14,754 nt of DNA from Candidatus Uhrbacteria bacterium (GCA_023246325.1 JAHFIO010000012.1:1-14754); one strand, 5' to 3'; counted from the stretch's first letter, positions 7,270 to 14,263 are shown. Notes: generated by a model from the letters alone, not told the origin. Program-made: numbers and translations.

Positions 7270-9441
7270 TTATTTGCGCGGTCGACTTGGCGTTTCGCCA
7301 CCTTCTGGTGGTTTATAATTTGGATCGGCGCGTTTGATTGAAAGATTAATACGGCCCATACTATCAATTTCCATCACTTTTACTCTCACCATATCTCCTA
7401 CTTTTAAAACATCGTCAATTTTATTGATTCGTGTTGAAGCTATCTCCGAAATATGAACCATACCATCTTGTTTTGGCAGGATTTCAACAAATGCACCAAA
7501 GTCCAAAATGCGTACCACTGGACCTGTGAAAATTTCGCCGGCTTTTACTTCACGAGTTAATTGTTCAACCCATTCAACCGCACGCTTCATTCCTTCTGGT
7601 GAAGTGGAGGTAATCATAACCATGCCATCATCCTCAATATCGATTTCAACTTTGCATTGGGCAATAATTTCATTGATCATTTTTCCACCTGGACCAATGA
7701 CATCACGAATTTTATCTGGATTGATATGCAGTGTTTCAATTCGTGGAGCCCATTCTGATAATTCTTTTCTTGGCGCAGGAATACATTTTTCAATAACATC
7801 TAAAATTCTTCCGCATGCAGACAAACTTTGTTTGATACATTGCTTCACAACATCAAATGGAATGCCTTGCGTTTTTGTATCCATTTGAATTGCGGTTATA
7901 CCTGTACGTGTTGAAGCAACTTTAAAATCCATTCCGCCATCTCCATCTTCTAGATCTTGTAAATCTGTAATCACTTGCCATGTATTATTTTTTTCATTTG
8001 AAGCTAATCCCATTGCGATACCAGCGACTGGTTCTGAGAGCGGCACACCTGCATCCATTAAAGCTAAAGTTGATCCACAGGTAGAGCCCATGGAGCTTGA
8101 ACCATTTGAACCTAAAACTTCGGACACAACTCGTATGGTATACGGAAATTGTTCTTTGGTTGGTAAAACAGGAATAAGTGCACGTTCTGCTAAAGCGCCA
8201 TGCCCAATTTCGCGTCTACCTGGGCCTCGATTGCCCTTGGTTTCACCAACGGAATATGAAGGAAAATTATAATGATGAAAATATCTTTTGGTTGTTTGAT
8301 ACTCCATTGTATCCAAAGTTTGTTCCATTCCTGGAGAGGCTAAAGTGACACAAGAAAGAACTTGTGTTTCTCCGCGATTGAACAAAGCTGATCCATGCGT
8401 TCTCGGCAGGATTCGTATGCCCGCAGTTAATTCTCGAATATCATCAATACCGCGACCATCTACACGTACACCCTTCTCTAAAATATTTTTCATGACTTCT
8501 GATTCAATATATTCGTATACTAAATCATTTGCTGCAGCACGATTATCTTTTGAAACTTGCTCAGTAACTAATTGCTTTTCTAAAGCAGCTTCTAATTCTT
8601 TCATTGCAATTGCACGTTCCGATTTAGAAGTTTGTGGTTTTGAAAAAATAAATTTTTCAGATAATGGTTTTAATTTTGCGAAGATTTCATTTTTAAATTT
8701 TTCTTCTTCTATAATTTTATTTTTTTCTTCATCGGTTGTTGGCCCAAGATTTTTTTTCTCGCGCCCAATTTCAGTTCGAATTTTTTCAATAAGCTCAATG
8801 ACAGGTTTTAAATTTTCTAATGCAAATGCAATTGCATCTACAACATCTTTTTCTGAAATACGATTTGCTCCAGCTTCAAGCATAAGGGTCTTGTTTTCAC
8901 GTCCTGCCACGACCAAATCCAAATCGCCTTCAGCCAATTCTTTATATGTTGGGTTCAAAATGAATTTTCCACCTATACGCCCTATACGACAAGCAGCCAA
9001 AGGGCCGCTCCAAGGGATATCAGATATACCCAAGGCGCAGGCTGCACCGATTAAACCAGGAATATCACCATCATTTTCTTGATCATGGCTAAAAACGGTT
9101 GCAACAACAGCTATTTCATTACGCATCCCTGCTGGAAATAGGGGACGAATCGCACGATCTATCAATCGACCGCTTAAAACAGCTTCATCTGTTGGTCGGC
9201 CTTCGCGTTTTATGAAACGCGAGCCTTTTATCCTGCCGGCAGCGTACATGCGTTCTTCAAAATCAACCGCTAATGGAAAAAAGTCCATTCCTGCACGTAT
9301 TCCACCCATAGTCGCGGTTGCTAAAACGCAGGTATCCCCATATCGAACGAGGCAGGATCCGTTTGCTTGTTGTGCTAAATCCCCTAATGATATCGTCAAA
9401 TTTCGTCCACCCCACACTATCGAATATTCTTGTTTTTTCAT
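7270..9441 (-). CDS. pnp: Polynucleotide phosphorylase
   Basis: PNPase degrades RNA 3' to 5' using phosphate, releasing nucleoside diphosphates, and can also add tails. The 723-aa product has the full architecture: a first RNase PH domain (about 10-230, with KREGRPTDEAVLSGRLIDR), a helical linker, a second catalytic RNase PH domain (about 315-550, with GSNGSSSMGSTCGSTLALMD and the acidic LQDLEDGDGGMDFK), a KH domain (about 565-625, GPGG loop at 583-586) and an S1 domain (about 635-704, with GAFVEILPKQDGMVHISEI). Length is normal. The start ATG 9441 comes 7 nt after the stop of the NYN nuclease gene and has no Shine-Dalgarno. Pairing with a nuclease upstream makes an RNA-decay operon plausible. 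Confidence 0.97.
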   Translation of the reverse strand: MKKQEYSIVWGGRNLTISLGDLAQQANGSCLVRYGDTCVLATATMGGIRAGMDFFPLAVDFEERMYAAGRIKGSRFIKREGRPTDEAVLSGRLIDRAIRPLFPAGMRNEIAVVATVFSHDQENDGDIPGLIGAACALGISDIPWSGPLAACRIGRIGGKFILNPTYKELAEGDLDLVVAGRENKTLMLEAGANRISEKDVVDAIAFALENLKPVIELIEKIRTEIGREKKNLGPTTDEEKNKIIEEEKFKNEIFAKLKPLSEKFIFSKPQTSKSERAIAMKELEAALEKQLVTEQVSKDNRAAANDLVYEYIESEVMKNILEKGVRVDGRGIDDIRELTAGIRILPRTHGSALFNRGETQVLSCVTLASPGMEQTLDTMEYQTTKRYFHHYNFPSYSVGETKGNRGPGRREIGHGALAERALIPVLPTKEQFPYTIRVVSEVLGSNGSSSMGSTCGSTLALMDAGVPLSEPVAGIAMGLASNEKNNTWQVITDLQDLEDGDGGMDFKVASTRTGITAIQMDTKTQGIPFDVVKQCIKQSLSACGRILDVIEKCIPAPRKELSEWAPRIETLHINPDKIRDVIGPGGKMINEIIAQCKVEIDIEDDGMVMITSTSPEGMKRAVEWVEQLTREVKAGEIFTGPVVRILDFGAFVEILPKQDGMVHISEIASTRINKIDDVLKVGDMVRVKVMEIDSMGRINLSIKRADPNYKPPEGGETPSRPRK

Positions 9442-9448
9442 ATATTTT

Positions 9449-10081
9449 TTAGTAGGTCAATCTTACACTTCTTCGATCATTTTGACTACCCTCATCGTTT
9501 AAAGGCATTTCACGAAGGGCTGCTTTTGCCATATTGCTTAATTTACCTTTTTTATGTCCCGCTCGTTTTGAGCCCATTAAATATTCAGCACCTTCGGTTG
9601 AAATGTCGTAAAAACGGTCAACGGAAGCCCGTAATGAAGCATTTGTTGATTCGCCGAACGCTGCGGCCTCAACAAAAACACCATGTTCTTTAAGGTATAC
9701 AACAAGGGGGACAAAATCTCCATCACCCGTCATTAAGATAATGACGTCAACTTTATCGATAAGTTTAATTGCATCAACTGCCATGCCAACATCCCAATCC
9801 GCTTTTTTTTCTCCAGAGGCGAATTCTTGAACATCTTTTGAGCGTAATTCAATGCCGTCTTTTTGTAATGCATCAAAAAAACTTTGTTCATCTCCTGCTT
9901 TTGATTTTGCAACATACGCAATGGCACGAACGATTGAACGATCGTCTGCAACTGCTTCAATTATTTTTCCGAATGCTAATCGGGCTCCGTGAATATGTTT
10001 CGCAGAGTGATACATATTTTGCGTGTCGATTAATACGGCCACGCGCTGGTGAATTTTCTTCATCATAAAGATTGTTTGCAT
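9449..10081 (-). CDS. NYN-domain (LabA/DUF88-like, PIN-fold) nuclease
   Basis: A 210-aa protein with a PIN-like NYN domain, a family of metal-dependent RNases. The acidic residues expected of the active site are present: D19 in the AVLIDTQN strand, D95/D97 in KADWDVGMAVD, and D120/D122 in LMTGDGDF. The domain covers about 12-165. A basic tail (about 168-210, SKRAGHKKGK and DRRSVRL) may bind nucleic acid. Several Met codons lie at the start (Met1, Met6, Met7); AGGA sits one base before Met1, so Met7 (10063) is a fair alternative, leaving a short leader. It is the first gene of the unit with pnp, 7 nt downstream. The pairing suggests a role in RNA turnover; the substrate is unknown. Confidence 0.88.
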   Translation of the reverse strand: MQTIFMMKKIHQRVAVLIDTQNMYHSAKHIHGARLAFGKIIEAVADDRSIVRAIAYVAKSKAGDEQSFFDALQKDGIELRSKDVQEFASGEKKADWDVGMAVDAIKLIDKVDVIILMTGDGDFVPLVVYLKEHGVFVEAAAFGESTNASLRASVDRFYDISTEGAEYLMGSKRAGHKKGKLSNMAKAALREMPLNDEGSQNDRRSVRLTY

Positions 10082-10149
10082 TTCCTATGCGTTAAAAAAT
10101 AACGCGTTATGTAAATAAAAAAGTATTAAAAAAAGGAAATGTTATAGGC

Positions 10150-10178
10150 AGGATAGGGGAAAAACGCACTTTTGTCAA
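10150..10178 (-). promoter_or_regulatory. Promoter of the NYN-pnp operon
   Basis: On the minus strand a perfect -35 TTGACA (10173-10178) is followed after 17 nt by TATCCT (10150-10155) as -10. The -10 is made by a GCAGGAT motif (10148-10154), so the repeated motif and the promoter overlap. Between promoter and gene a 6-bp inverted repeat, GCGTTA/TAACGC with an AAAAA loop (about 10089-10105), could be an operator or a 5' UTR hairpin. Confidence 0.6.
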
Positions 10179-10240
10179 TATTGCTATTTTGAATAAAAAC
10201 GGCGTGAATAAGCTATTTTTCGCACTATCGTATCAAATAC

Positions 10241-10293
10241 TTGTATTTTTCGTATCATTATGATATGATAATGATATATAAATGATATGATTA
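10241..10293 (+). promoter_or_regulatory. Fic promoter with operator-like repeats
   Basis: TTGTAT (10241-10246), 17 nt, then TATGAT (10264-10269) form a plausible promoter ending about 10 nt before ATG 10287, so the mRNA would be almost leaderless and has no Shine-Dalgarno. An inverted repeat ATCATTAT (10254-10261) / ATAATGAT (10268-10275) covers the -10. Direct repeats are CGTATCA (10229 and 10251) and ATGATATGATWA (10260 and 10282, the latter over the start codon). The winged helix of the Fic protein is the natural candidate ligand. Confidence 0.5.
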
Positions 10294-11336
10294 ATAATTT
10301 AAACGAAAGACAAATTCAATTACTATTACACATGAGAAATAACGCACATGTTAGTTTTTCTATTTTGTATTCACAGATAAAACGAGTATATTCTGTTTCA
10401 GAAATAACTTTAAAAAGAGATATATCAGAACTTGTAAAATTAGGGTATTTAAAATTAAACGGGAAAGCTAGAACAACTACGTATGATATAACTTCGTATG
10501 GGCTTATGAATACACCTATTAATTCAATGGAATATGTTTCAAAAGATCCAGATGAAAGAGGGGGCTATTCAAAATATAATTTTTCACTTTTATCTCAGAT
10601 AAATTTTGAAATTTTTTCTTTTGAAGAAATAGATTCTTTTAATAGACAATCAATTCAATATACAGAAAGACAAAAAATTGCTACTCAAACCATACGAAAT
10701 AAAGAACTAGAAAGATTCATTATAGAATTTTCTTGGAAATCGTCTGCTATTGAAGGAAATACGTATAATTTATTAGATACAGAAAAATTGATAAAAGAAA
10801 AAATAAATGCAGAGGGTAAATCAGTATATGAAACAACCATGATTCTAAATCATAAAAAGACTTTTGATTATATATTAAAAAATAATTTTAATAAAATAAC
10901 CACACAAACTATAATACAAATTCATGAATTATTAACTCAAGACATGTCTATTGTGCGAGGTATAAGAAAATCATTAGTTGGTATAACTTCAAGTACGTAT
11001 ACACCACTACATAATGAATTTCAAATTAAAGAAGCTCTCGAAGATTTATGTAATGCCATTGAAAAACAAACGGATATTCGCTCAAAAGCACTTTTAGCTA
11101 TAATTGGAATAAGTTATATACAGCCTTTTGAAGATGGAAATAAAAGAACTGCACGTATGATAGGGAATTTATTATTAGTTAAAAATAATTTACCCCCACT
11201 TTCTTATAGAAGTACTCCAGTCGAAGAATATCGAGCATCGGTACTATCATTTTATGAATTAAATTCACTTGTACCATTTAAAAAAATATTTACCGAGCAA
11301 TACAATTTTTCAGCAAATAATTATACAGTAAAATAA
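10287..11336 (+). CDS. Fic-domain protein with N-terminal winged helix; catalytic His replaced by Gln
   Basis: The 349-aa protein begins with a winged HTH (about 5-70; helix VSEITLKRDISELVKLGYL and a wing at NGKARTTTYDIT). A Fic domain follows (about 110-335). Fic enzymes transfer AMP or other nucleotide moieties to protein hydroxyls. The inhibitory helix motif SSAIEGN is at 152-158 with Glu156. The core motif reads QPFEDGNKRTAR at 279-290, so the usual HPFxxGNGR has Gln279 for the catalytic His and Lys286 in place of the second Gly. The phosphate-binding GN and both Arg remain. The protein may be inactive as a transferase, a regulator, or a variant subfamily. It is AT-rich, on the opposite strand to its neighbours, and carries no copy of the GCAGGAT motif, all pointing to acquisition. 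No toxin or antitoxin partner is adjacent. Confidence 0.9.
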   Translation: MINNLNERQIQLLLHMRNNAHVSFSILYSQIKRVYSVSEITLKRDISELVKLGYLKLNGKARTTTYDITSYGLMNTPINSMEYVSKDPDERGGYSKYNFSLLSQINFEIFSFEEIDSFNRQSIQYTERQKIATQTIRNKELERFIIEFSWKSSAIEGNTYNLLDTEKLIKEKINAEGKSVYETTMILNHKKTFDYILKNNFNKITTQTIIQIHELLTQDMSIVRGIRKSLVGITSSTYTPLHNEFQIKEALEDLCNAIEKQTDIRSKALLAIIGISYIQPFEDGNKRTARMIGNLLLVKNNLPPLSYRSTPVEEYRASVLSFYELNSLVPFKKIFTEQYNFSANNYTVK

Positions 11337-11363
11337 AAAGCCTCGTTTTTAACGAGGCTTTTT
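11335..11363. terminator. Bidirectional terminator between fic and rpsO
   Basis: AAAAAGCCTCGTT / AACGAGGCTTTTT with a TTT loop gives a perfect stem with T-runs in both directions. It serves the plus-strand Fic gene, whose stop it adjoins, and the minus-strand rpsO, which ends at 11376. Confidence 0.9.
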
Positions 11364-11375
11364 ATTCTGCCGAAT

Positions 11376-11636
11376 TTAAATTTTTAGTTTTGCCATTAAT
11401 TCGTCGTATGCCTTCGCATCTTCACGTTTAAGATATTTCATTAAGCGTCGACGTTCACCAACTTTTTTAATTAATCCACGACGTGAAGAAAAATCTTTTT
11501 TGTGTGTGCGCAAGTGGTCCGTCAATTCCTTGATTTCTTCAGTAAGGATTGCGATTTGCACTTGAGGAGAACCCGTATCTGTTGCGTGAAGTTTAAACTT
11601 CTCGATGATACGTTTCTTTCGATTAACATCTAACAT
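11376..11636 (-). CDS. rpsO: Ribosomal protein S15
   Basis: S15 binds 16S rRNA at the h20/h22 junction early in 30S assembly and often represses its own mRNA. From ATG 11636 the product is 86 aa, close to the usual 88-89, and contains the conserved blocks DTGSPQVQIAILTEEI, LRTHKKDFSSRRGLIKKVGERRRLMKYLKR and the final AYDELMAKLKI. The same frame is open a further 64 codons to an ATG at 11828 with GGAG upstream, but those residues do not look like S15, so I take the internal start. That start lacks a Shine-Dalgarno. A long structured leader precedes it, and a bidirectional terminator follows 12 nt after the stop. It is transcribed alone. Identity is certain; the start is fairly secure by length. 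Confidence 0.93.
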   Translation of the reverse strand: MLDVNRKKRIIEKFKLHATDTGSPQVQIAILTEEIKELTDHLRTHKKDFSSRRGLIKKVGERRRLMKYLKREDAKAYDELMAKLKI

Positions 11637-11912
11637 GTTTTTGTCGGTTGCGTATATTGATGCTCGAATCCTGTTGAATTGCGAGAATTGATATATGCAT
11701 CCGGGTTCGCGTAGGTGCGAGCTTGTGCCTGCACTACGTATTGATTTAAGTTGAAACTGCTGCAAAACGCGATCTGCTCGTTTTTCACTCCTCAATTCCT
11801 CAACGTACAAAAAGTACGTTTCCGTCATTTCGTCGCTCCAAAACTTCGCATCTCATCGTTTTGTAACCATTTCAAGTAAAAAGAATATAGCAAAACTTTC
11901 AAAAAATAGCAA
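11637..11912 (-). promoter_or_regulatory. rpsO promoter and long 5' leader
   Basis: On the minus strand TTGCTA (-35, 11907-11912), 17 nt and TATATT (-10, 11884-11889) place transcription start near 11877, leaving a leader of about 240 nt before ATG 11636. It contains a 7-bp hairpin (AACGTAC/GTACGTT) near 11803-11821 and GC-richer segments around 11700-11735. Autogenous control of S15 through leader structure is known in several bacteria, so this is a candidate S15-binding leader. It also contains an in-frame ATG (11828) preceded by GGAG. Confidence 0.55.
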
Positions 11913-11913
11913 G

Positions 11914-12369
11914 TCAGCAGGATATGGGTATAAAAAAAGAGCTTGTATTATAAGCCCCAATTGTCTCGAAGACTTTGTCTTCGTTTTGCATTCTTTTTTC
12001 GTTTGCAGGATTTTGTTTTCGCTTTTTAGAAGTTTTTCTAGCCATATAAATTTTACAAGCCTTTTTAAATAACCTTTCAAACTTGGTTTCCCAGTTACCG
12101 GGTATATATCTCACAATTTTATTGTATTTTTTTTCAAATACTTTTTTGTTTGCGTACTCGATATAACAAGATTCCACAGTTTCTGTTATATCATCTACAC
12201 TAAAGACAATTTCTTGCTTATAATGTAAAAGAAAATTTGTATCTTCATAAGATACATCATACCCTGCCTTTGATGCTAATGCTTTTGCAATTAAAGTAAT
12301 TTTATGTGGGAATTCTTTGTCCCATGCCTGTTGAATTCTTTGTGCGATTTGTGCTTTTATACTTGCCAT
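11914..12369 (-). CDS. Unknown basic soluble protein
   Basis: This family is not recognised. ATG 12369 (MASIKAQ) is chosen because GGAG lies six bases upstream; an in-frame ATG at 12381 overlaps that site and is less likely. The 151-aa product has an N-terminal helical segment (QIAQRIQQAWDKEF), a middle part with acidic and aromatic residues, and a strongly basic stretch (about 100-118: FKKACKIYMARKTSKKRKQ) that could contact nucleic acid or membrane. The tail after it (about 119-151) is low in charge and ends FFIPISC, formed partly by two GCAGGAT motif copies (11917, 12005), so the C-terminus may be poorly conserved. It has no membrane segment or signal peptide. Its stop lies next to the rpsO promoter. 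A terminator upstream separates it from the secreted-protein unit. Confidence 0.6.
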   Translation of the reverse strand: MASIKAQIAQRIQQAWDKEFPHKITLIAKALASKAGYDVSYEDTNFLLHYKQEIVFSVDDITETVESCYIEYANKKVFEKKYNKIVRYIPGNWETKFERLFKKACKIYMARKTSKKRKQNPANEKRMQNEDKVFETIGAYNTSSFFIPISC

Positions 12370-12427
12370 GATGGTCTCCATTGTGAATGGACAATATACC
12401 CTTACTACAAACTAATGATTTTGTCAA

Positions 12428-12451
12428 TAAAAATACCTGCATTCTGCAGGC
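12428..12451 (-). terminator. Terminator of the Cys-rich / 3-TM unit
   Basis: On the minus strand CCTGCA-GAA-TGCAGG, extendable with A-T and one G-T pair, is followed by TATTTTTATT. It begins two bases after the end of the membrane-protein gene. A TTGACA just downstream may start the next gene. Confidence 0.75.
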
Positions 12452-12452
12452 A

Positions 12453-12734
12453 TTAGAAAAATATATCTAGAAAATGATTGAGGTTTAATACGATAATTAC
12501 AATCCACAAACATGCTGAAACCGTGTATAGCATTGCTAAAAATACGTGTTTTTTTAGTGGGTTTAAACGAGCAATCTGTATACAGGTGATAAAACAAAAT
12601 CCAATAGCGAGTGTAATTCCTAGCTTATCTAATTGATAGGTATCCGTATGTCTTAAAATATCGGTACCAATATATAAACTGATTCCGTACACAACGAAGT
12701 TTAAAAGTACCGATGCTTTTTTCATTGCTAACAT
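12453..12734 (-). CDS. Small 3-TM membrane protein of unknown function
   Basis: The 93-aa product is almost entirely membrane helices: about 8-25, 38-55 and 63-84, linked by short charged turns (RHTDTYQLDK and ARLNPLKKH). I do not recognise a family. ATG 12734 begins 6 nt after the stop of the Cys-rich secreted-protein gene, so they are probably co-transcribed and perhaps coupled. Met4 (12725) is an alternative start, and neither has a clear Shine-Dalgarno. A terminator follows immediately. The pairing of a tiny polytopic protein with a secreted Cys-rich peptide recalls a peptide with its export or immunity partner, or a small surface module, but this is only inference from order. Confidence 0.65.
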   Translation of the reverse strand: MLAMKKASVLLNFVVYGISLYIGTDILRHTDTYQLDKLGITLAIGFCFITCIQIARLNPLKKHVFLAMLYTVSACLWIVIIVLNLNHFLDIFF

Positions 12735-12740
12735 GAACTA

Positions 12741-13034
12741 TCAATTTTTGTTATGTGTAATGGAGCATCCTCCACCGCCACCCGGATCGTATTTTTCTGC
12801 TCGCACAACTTTCTTTACAATAGCGTCTGTGTTGCAGGATTTACAGCCATCACTTAATACCAAATTCCCATCACATTCAGGCACGGAATTTCCATGCGCA
12901 GTTGTGACACCTTCGCATCTCCACGTGCATTCTGTGGTATTGCCTCCGGCACTATCTTGCGTGCTTGTTTGTGCGATTGCCGTATCCGCTATACAAACCA
13001 AGATAAAAATAAATACAAATTGTCGAATGTTCAT
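12741..13034 (-). CDS. Secreted small Cys-rich protein
   Basis: A 97-aa product starting at ATG 13034, chosen for its GGAGG seven bases upstream and because it yields a clean signal peptide (MNIRQF, hydrophobic core, cleavage likely after ADTAIA near residue 20). The mature part of about 77 residues has six cysteines (ECTWRCEG, ECDG, GCKSC, GGGGGC), which could give three disulfides or a metal site. A run of five glycines precedes the last Cys. No family is recognised. The pattern resembles small extracellular knotted domains. It is followed after 6 nt by a 3-TM protein and is divergent from the gene at 13123. A longer frame upstream (to 13100) adds residues that would bury the signal peptide and is rejected. 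Function unknown. Confidence 0.7.
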   Translation of the reverse strand: MNIRQFVFIFILVCIADTAIAQTSTQDSAGGNTTECTWRCEGVTTAHGNSVPECDGNLVLSDGCKSCNTDAIVKKVVRAEKYDPGGGGGCSITHNKN

Positions 13035-13122
13035 GATGTTTCCTCCAAAATTACATTGACATACATTATTATTTTGTGCAACATATGCATGTTCCTTCAC
13101 ACGAAATACAGTGAGGCATTAC

Positions 13123-13806
13123 ATGAGTGACTACCAACCTAAAAAATTTCGTATATATCAACATTTGGAATATGACGATCTTATAAAAGCTTTTGATGAA
13201 GAGCTCGGTAAAAGAAATTGTGATCGCCCTATACTGACACGTCTTGCACGGCCCGAAAATAGGGATATATTACTAAAGTTGATTGATATAGCGGTCGAAG
13301 CATATCAAGATATTCCGCCGATTACGACTCAAAAAAATCCACCCGTTTTGTTAGATGGGCTGCCATGTATTTTTGTTGAGTATGTCATTAGCAAAAATGA
13401 TTTAAAAGATAGGAATATTTTTCCATCAAATGGATTTCAAGATTTGTTTGAAGAAAAGTATATATGGAAAAAACATGTTTCACGATTTAATATTGAAGAC
13501 ATATCTTCAAATCGTATTTTTCTCATGAAACAATTTTCACAGAGAATGAATGCTGAGGATGCAATTACAGAAATGGATTTTTTGGGATATCATCCCGCAA
13601 ATCATTTTGAGGCGCTTGCATATGTAAAATCTCTACAATATAGAAGACGTCATTATTGGATATATGCGCTTGGTTCATCTGTAAAAACTGGTGGATTTCA
13701 ATATATTTCAGGCATAAATTCACAGAATAGGTTATTCGCTCAAGCAATCGATTGGGAAAATCACGAATTTTCTCAAAAAGATAATTTTCTTTTTGTTAAG
13801 AAGTAA
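13123..13806 (+). CDS. Unknown 227-aa soluble protein
   Basis: ATG 13123 is preceded by GTGAGG at a good distance; the GTG twelve bases earlier belongs to that ribosome binding site. The product has no signal peptide or membrane helix. Its N-terminal half is helical and charged (LARPENRDILLKLIDIAVEAYQDIPP). The C-terminal part contains an aromatic and basic cluster (LQYRRRHYWIYALGS) and ends in a Phe-rich strand. I do not recognise a domain; several regions (EMDFLGYHPANHFEALAYVKSL) look like a compact conserved fold, so it may belong to a lineage-specific family. It is divergent from the secreted Cys-rich gene and ends in its own palindromic terminator. Low GC and absence of the GCAGGAT motif are noted but not diagnostic at this length. 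Confidence 0.65.
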   Translation: MSDYQPKKFRIYQHLEYDDLIKAFDEELGKRNCDRPILTRLARPENRDILLKLIDIAVEAYQDIPPITTQKNPPVLLDGLPCIFVEYVISKNDLKDRNIFPSNGFQDLFEEKYIWKKHVSRFNIEDISSNRIFLMKQFSQRMNAEDAITEMDFLGYHPANHFEALAYVKSLQYRRRHYWIYALGSSVKTGGFQYISGINSQNRLFAQAIDWENHEFSQKDNFLFVKK

Positions 13807-13825
13807 TACGTATTACTTCTTTTTT
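13798..13825 (+). terminator. Palindromic terminator overlapping the stop codon
   Basis: A perfect 24-base palindrome at 13798-13821 (AAGAAGTAATAC and its complement) is followed by more T. The TAA stop at 13804-13806 lies within the left arm, so coding end and terminator are fused. Confidence 0.8.
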
Positions 13826-13885
13826 ATTTGCAAAAAATATAAATTCTGCTAAGGTATATATGGTACGTTTACAAAGGAGCTACAC

Positions 13886-14242
13886 ATGAAAAGAGCGCTA
13901 TGCGTTGTTCTCGCTTTATTTTCTGCTAGTATGACTATTGGTTGTGCGGAACAACCATATTACTCAGTAAGAGCGCCCCAAGGGCGTGCTTTGGCTGAAA
14001 CTGATATCAAGGAGGGCGTGGTATATAGAGTACGGAATATTTCTAGAAATAGTTCAAGCCCTATTCTCGCCACTCTTCAAAATATGGTATATGAAGATGG
14101 GCACTATATTCTTCAAGAAAATTTTTACCTTGTTCCAGCTAGTTTTGGTGATTATCCAAAAAAATTGTCTGAAATGGAATGTGTCGTGCGTGTAAAATTT
14201 CCAACTGAGTCGGTATTTTACAAAGTCCCCTGCGACATATAA
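13886..14242 (+). CDS. Small putative lipoprotein
   Basis: A 118-aa product with AAAGGAG eight bases before ATG 13886. The N-terminus MKRALCVVLALFSASMTIGC is a signal sequence ending at Cys20 in a lipobox-like context (TIGC; position -3 is Thr rather than the usual Leu). LspA is encoded in the same window. The mature part is about 98 residues and largely polar, with a VVYRVRNISR segment, a tyrosine-rich stretch (YEDGHYILQENFYLVP) and a second pair of cysteines near the end (MECVVRV and VPCDI) that may form a disulfide. The family is not recognised. It is monocistronic, between two stop-overlapping terminators. If lipidation fails, it would simply be a secreted protein. Confidence 0.7.
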   Translation: MKRALCVVLALFSASMTIGCAEQPYYSVRAPQGRALAETDIKEGVVYRVRNISRNSSSPILATLQNMVYEDGHYILQENFYLVPASFGDYPKKLSEMECVVRVKFPTESVFYKVPCDI

Positions 14243-14263
14243 CCCTTGATGGGTTATTTTTTT
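14239..14263 (+). terminator. Terminator overlapping the stop codon of the lipoprotein gene
   Basis: ATAACCC-TTGAT-GGGTTAT followed by seven T; the TAA stop (14240-14242) forms part of the left arm. The transporter gene on the other strand ends at 14262, so the two genes converge here. Confidence 0.85.

Noticed and set aside
8345..9082. Long open frame on the plus strand (245 codons)
   Set aside because: It lies wholly antisense inside pnp, which has complete domain motifs; its Ser/Phe/Ile-rich product is typical of an antisense shadow.
11853..12080. Minus-strand frame of 75 codons
   Set aside because: Overlaps in another frame the 151-aa gene at 11914-12369, which has a good Shine-Dalgarno, and runs into the rpsO promoter.
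12733..13059. Plus-strand frame of 108 codons
   Set aside because: Antisense to the Cys-rich gene, whose signal peptide and GGAGG support the minus strand.
13111..13122. GTG start four codons upstream of 13123
   Set aside because: GTGAGG is better read as the ribosome binding site of ATG 13123.
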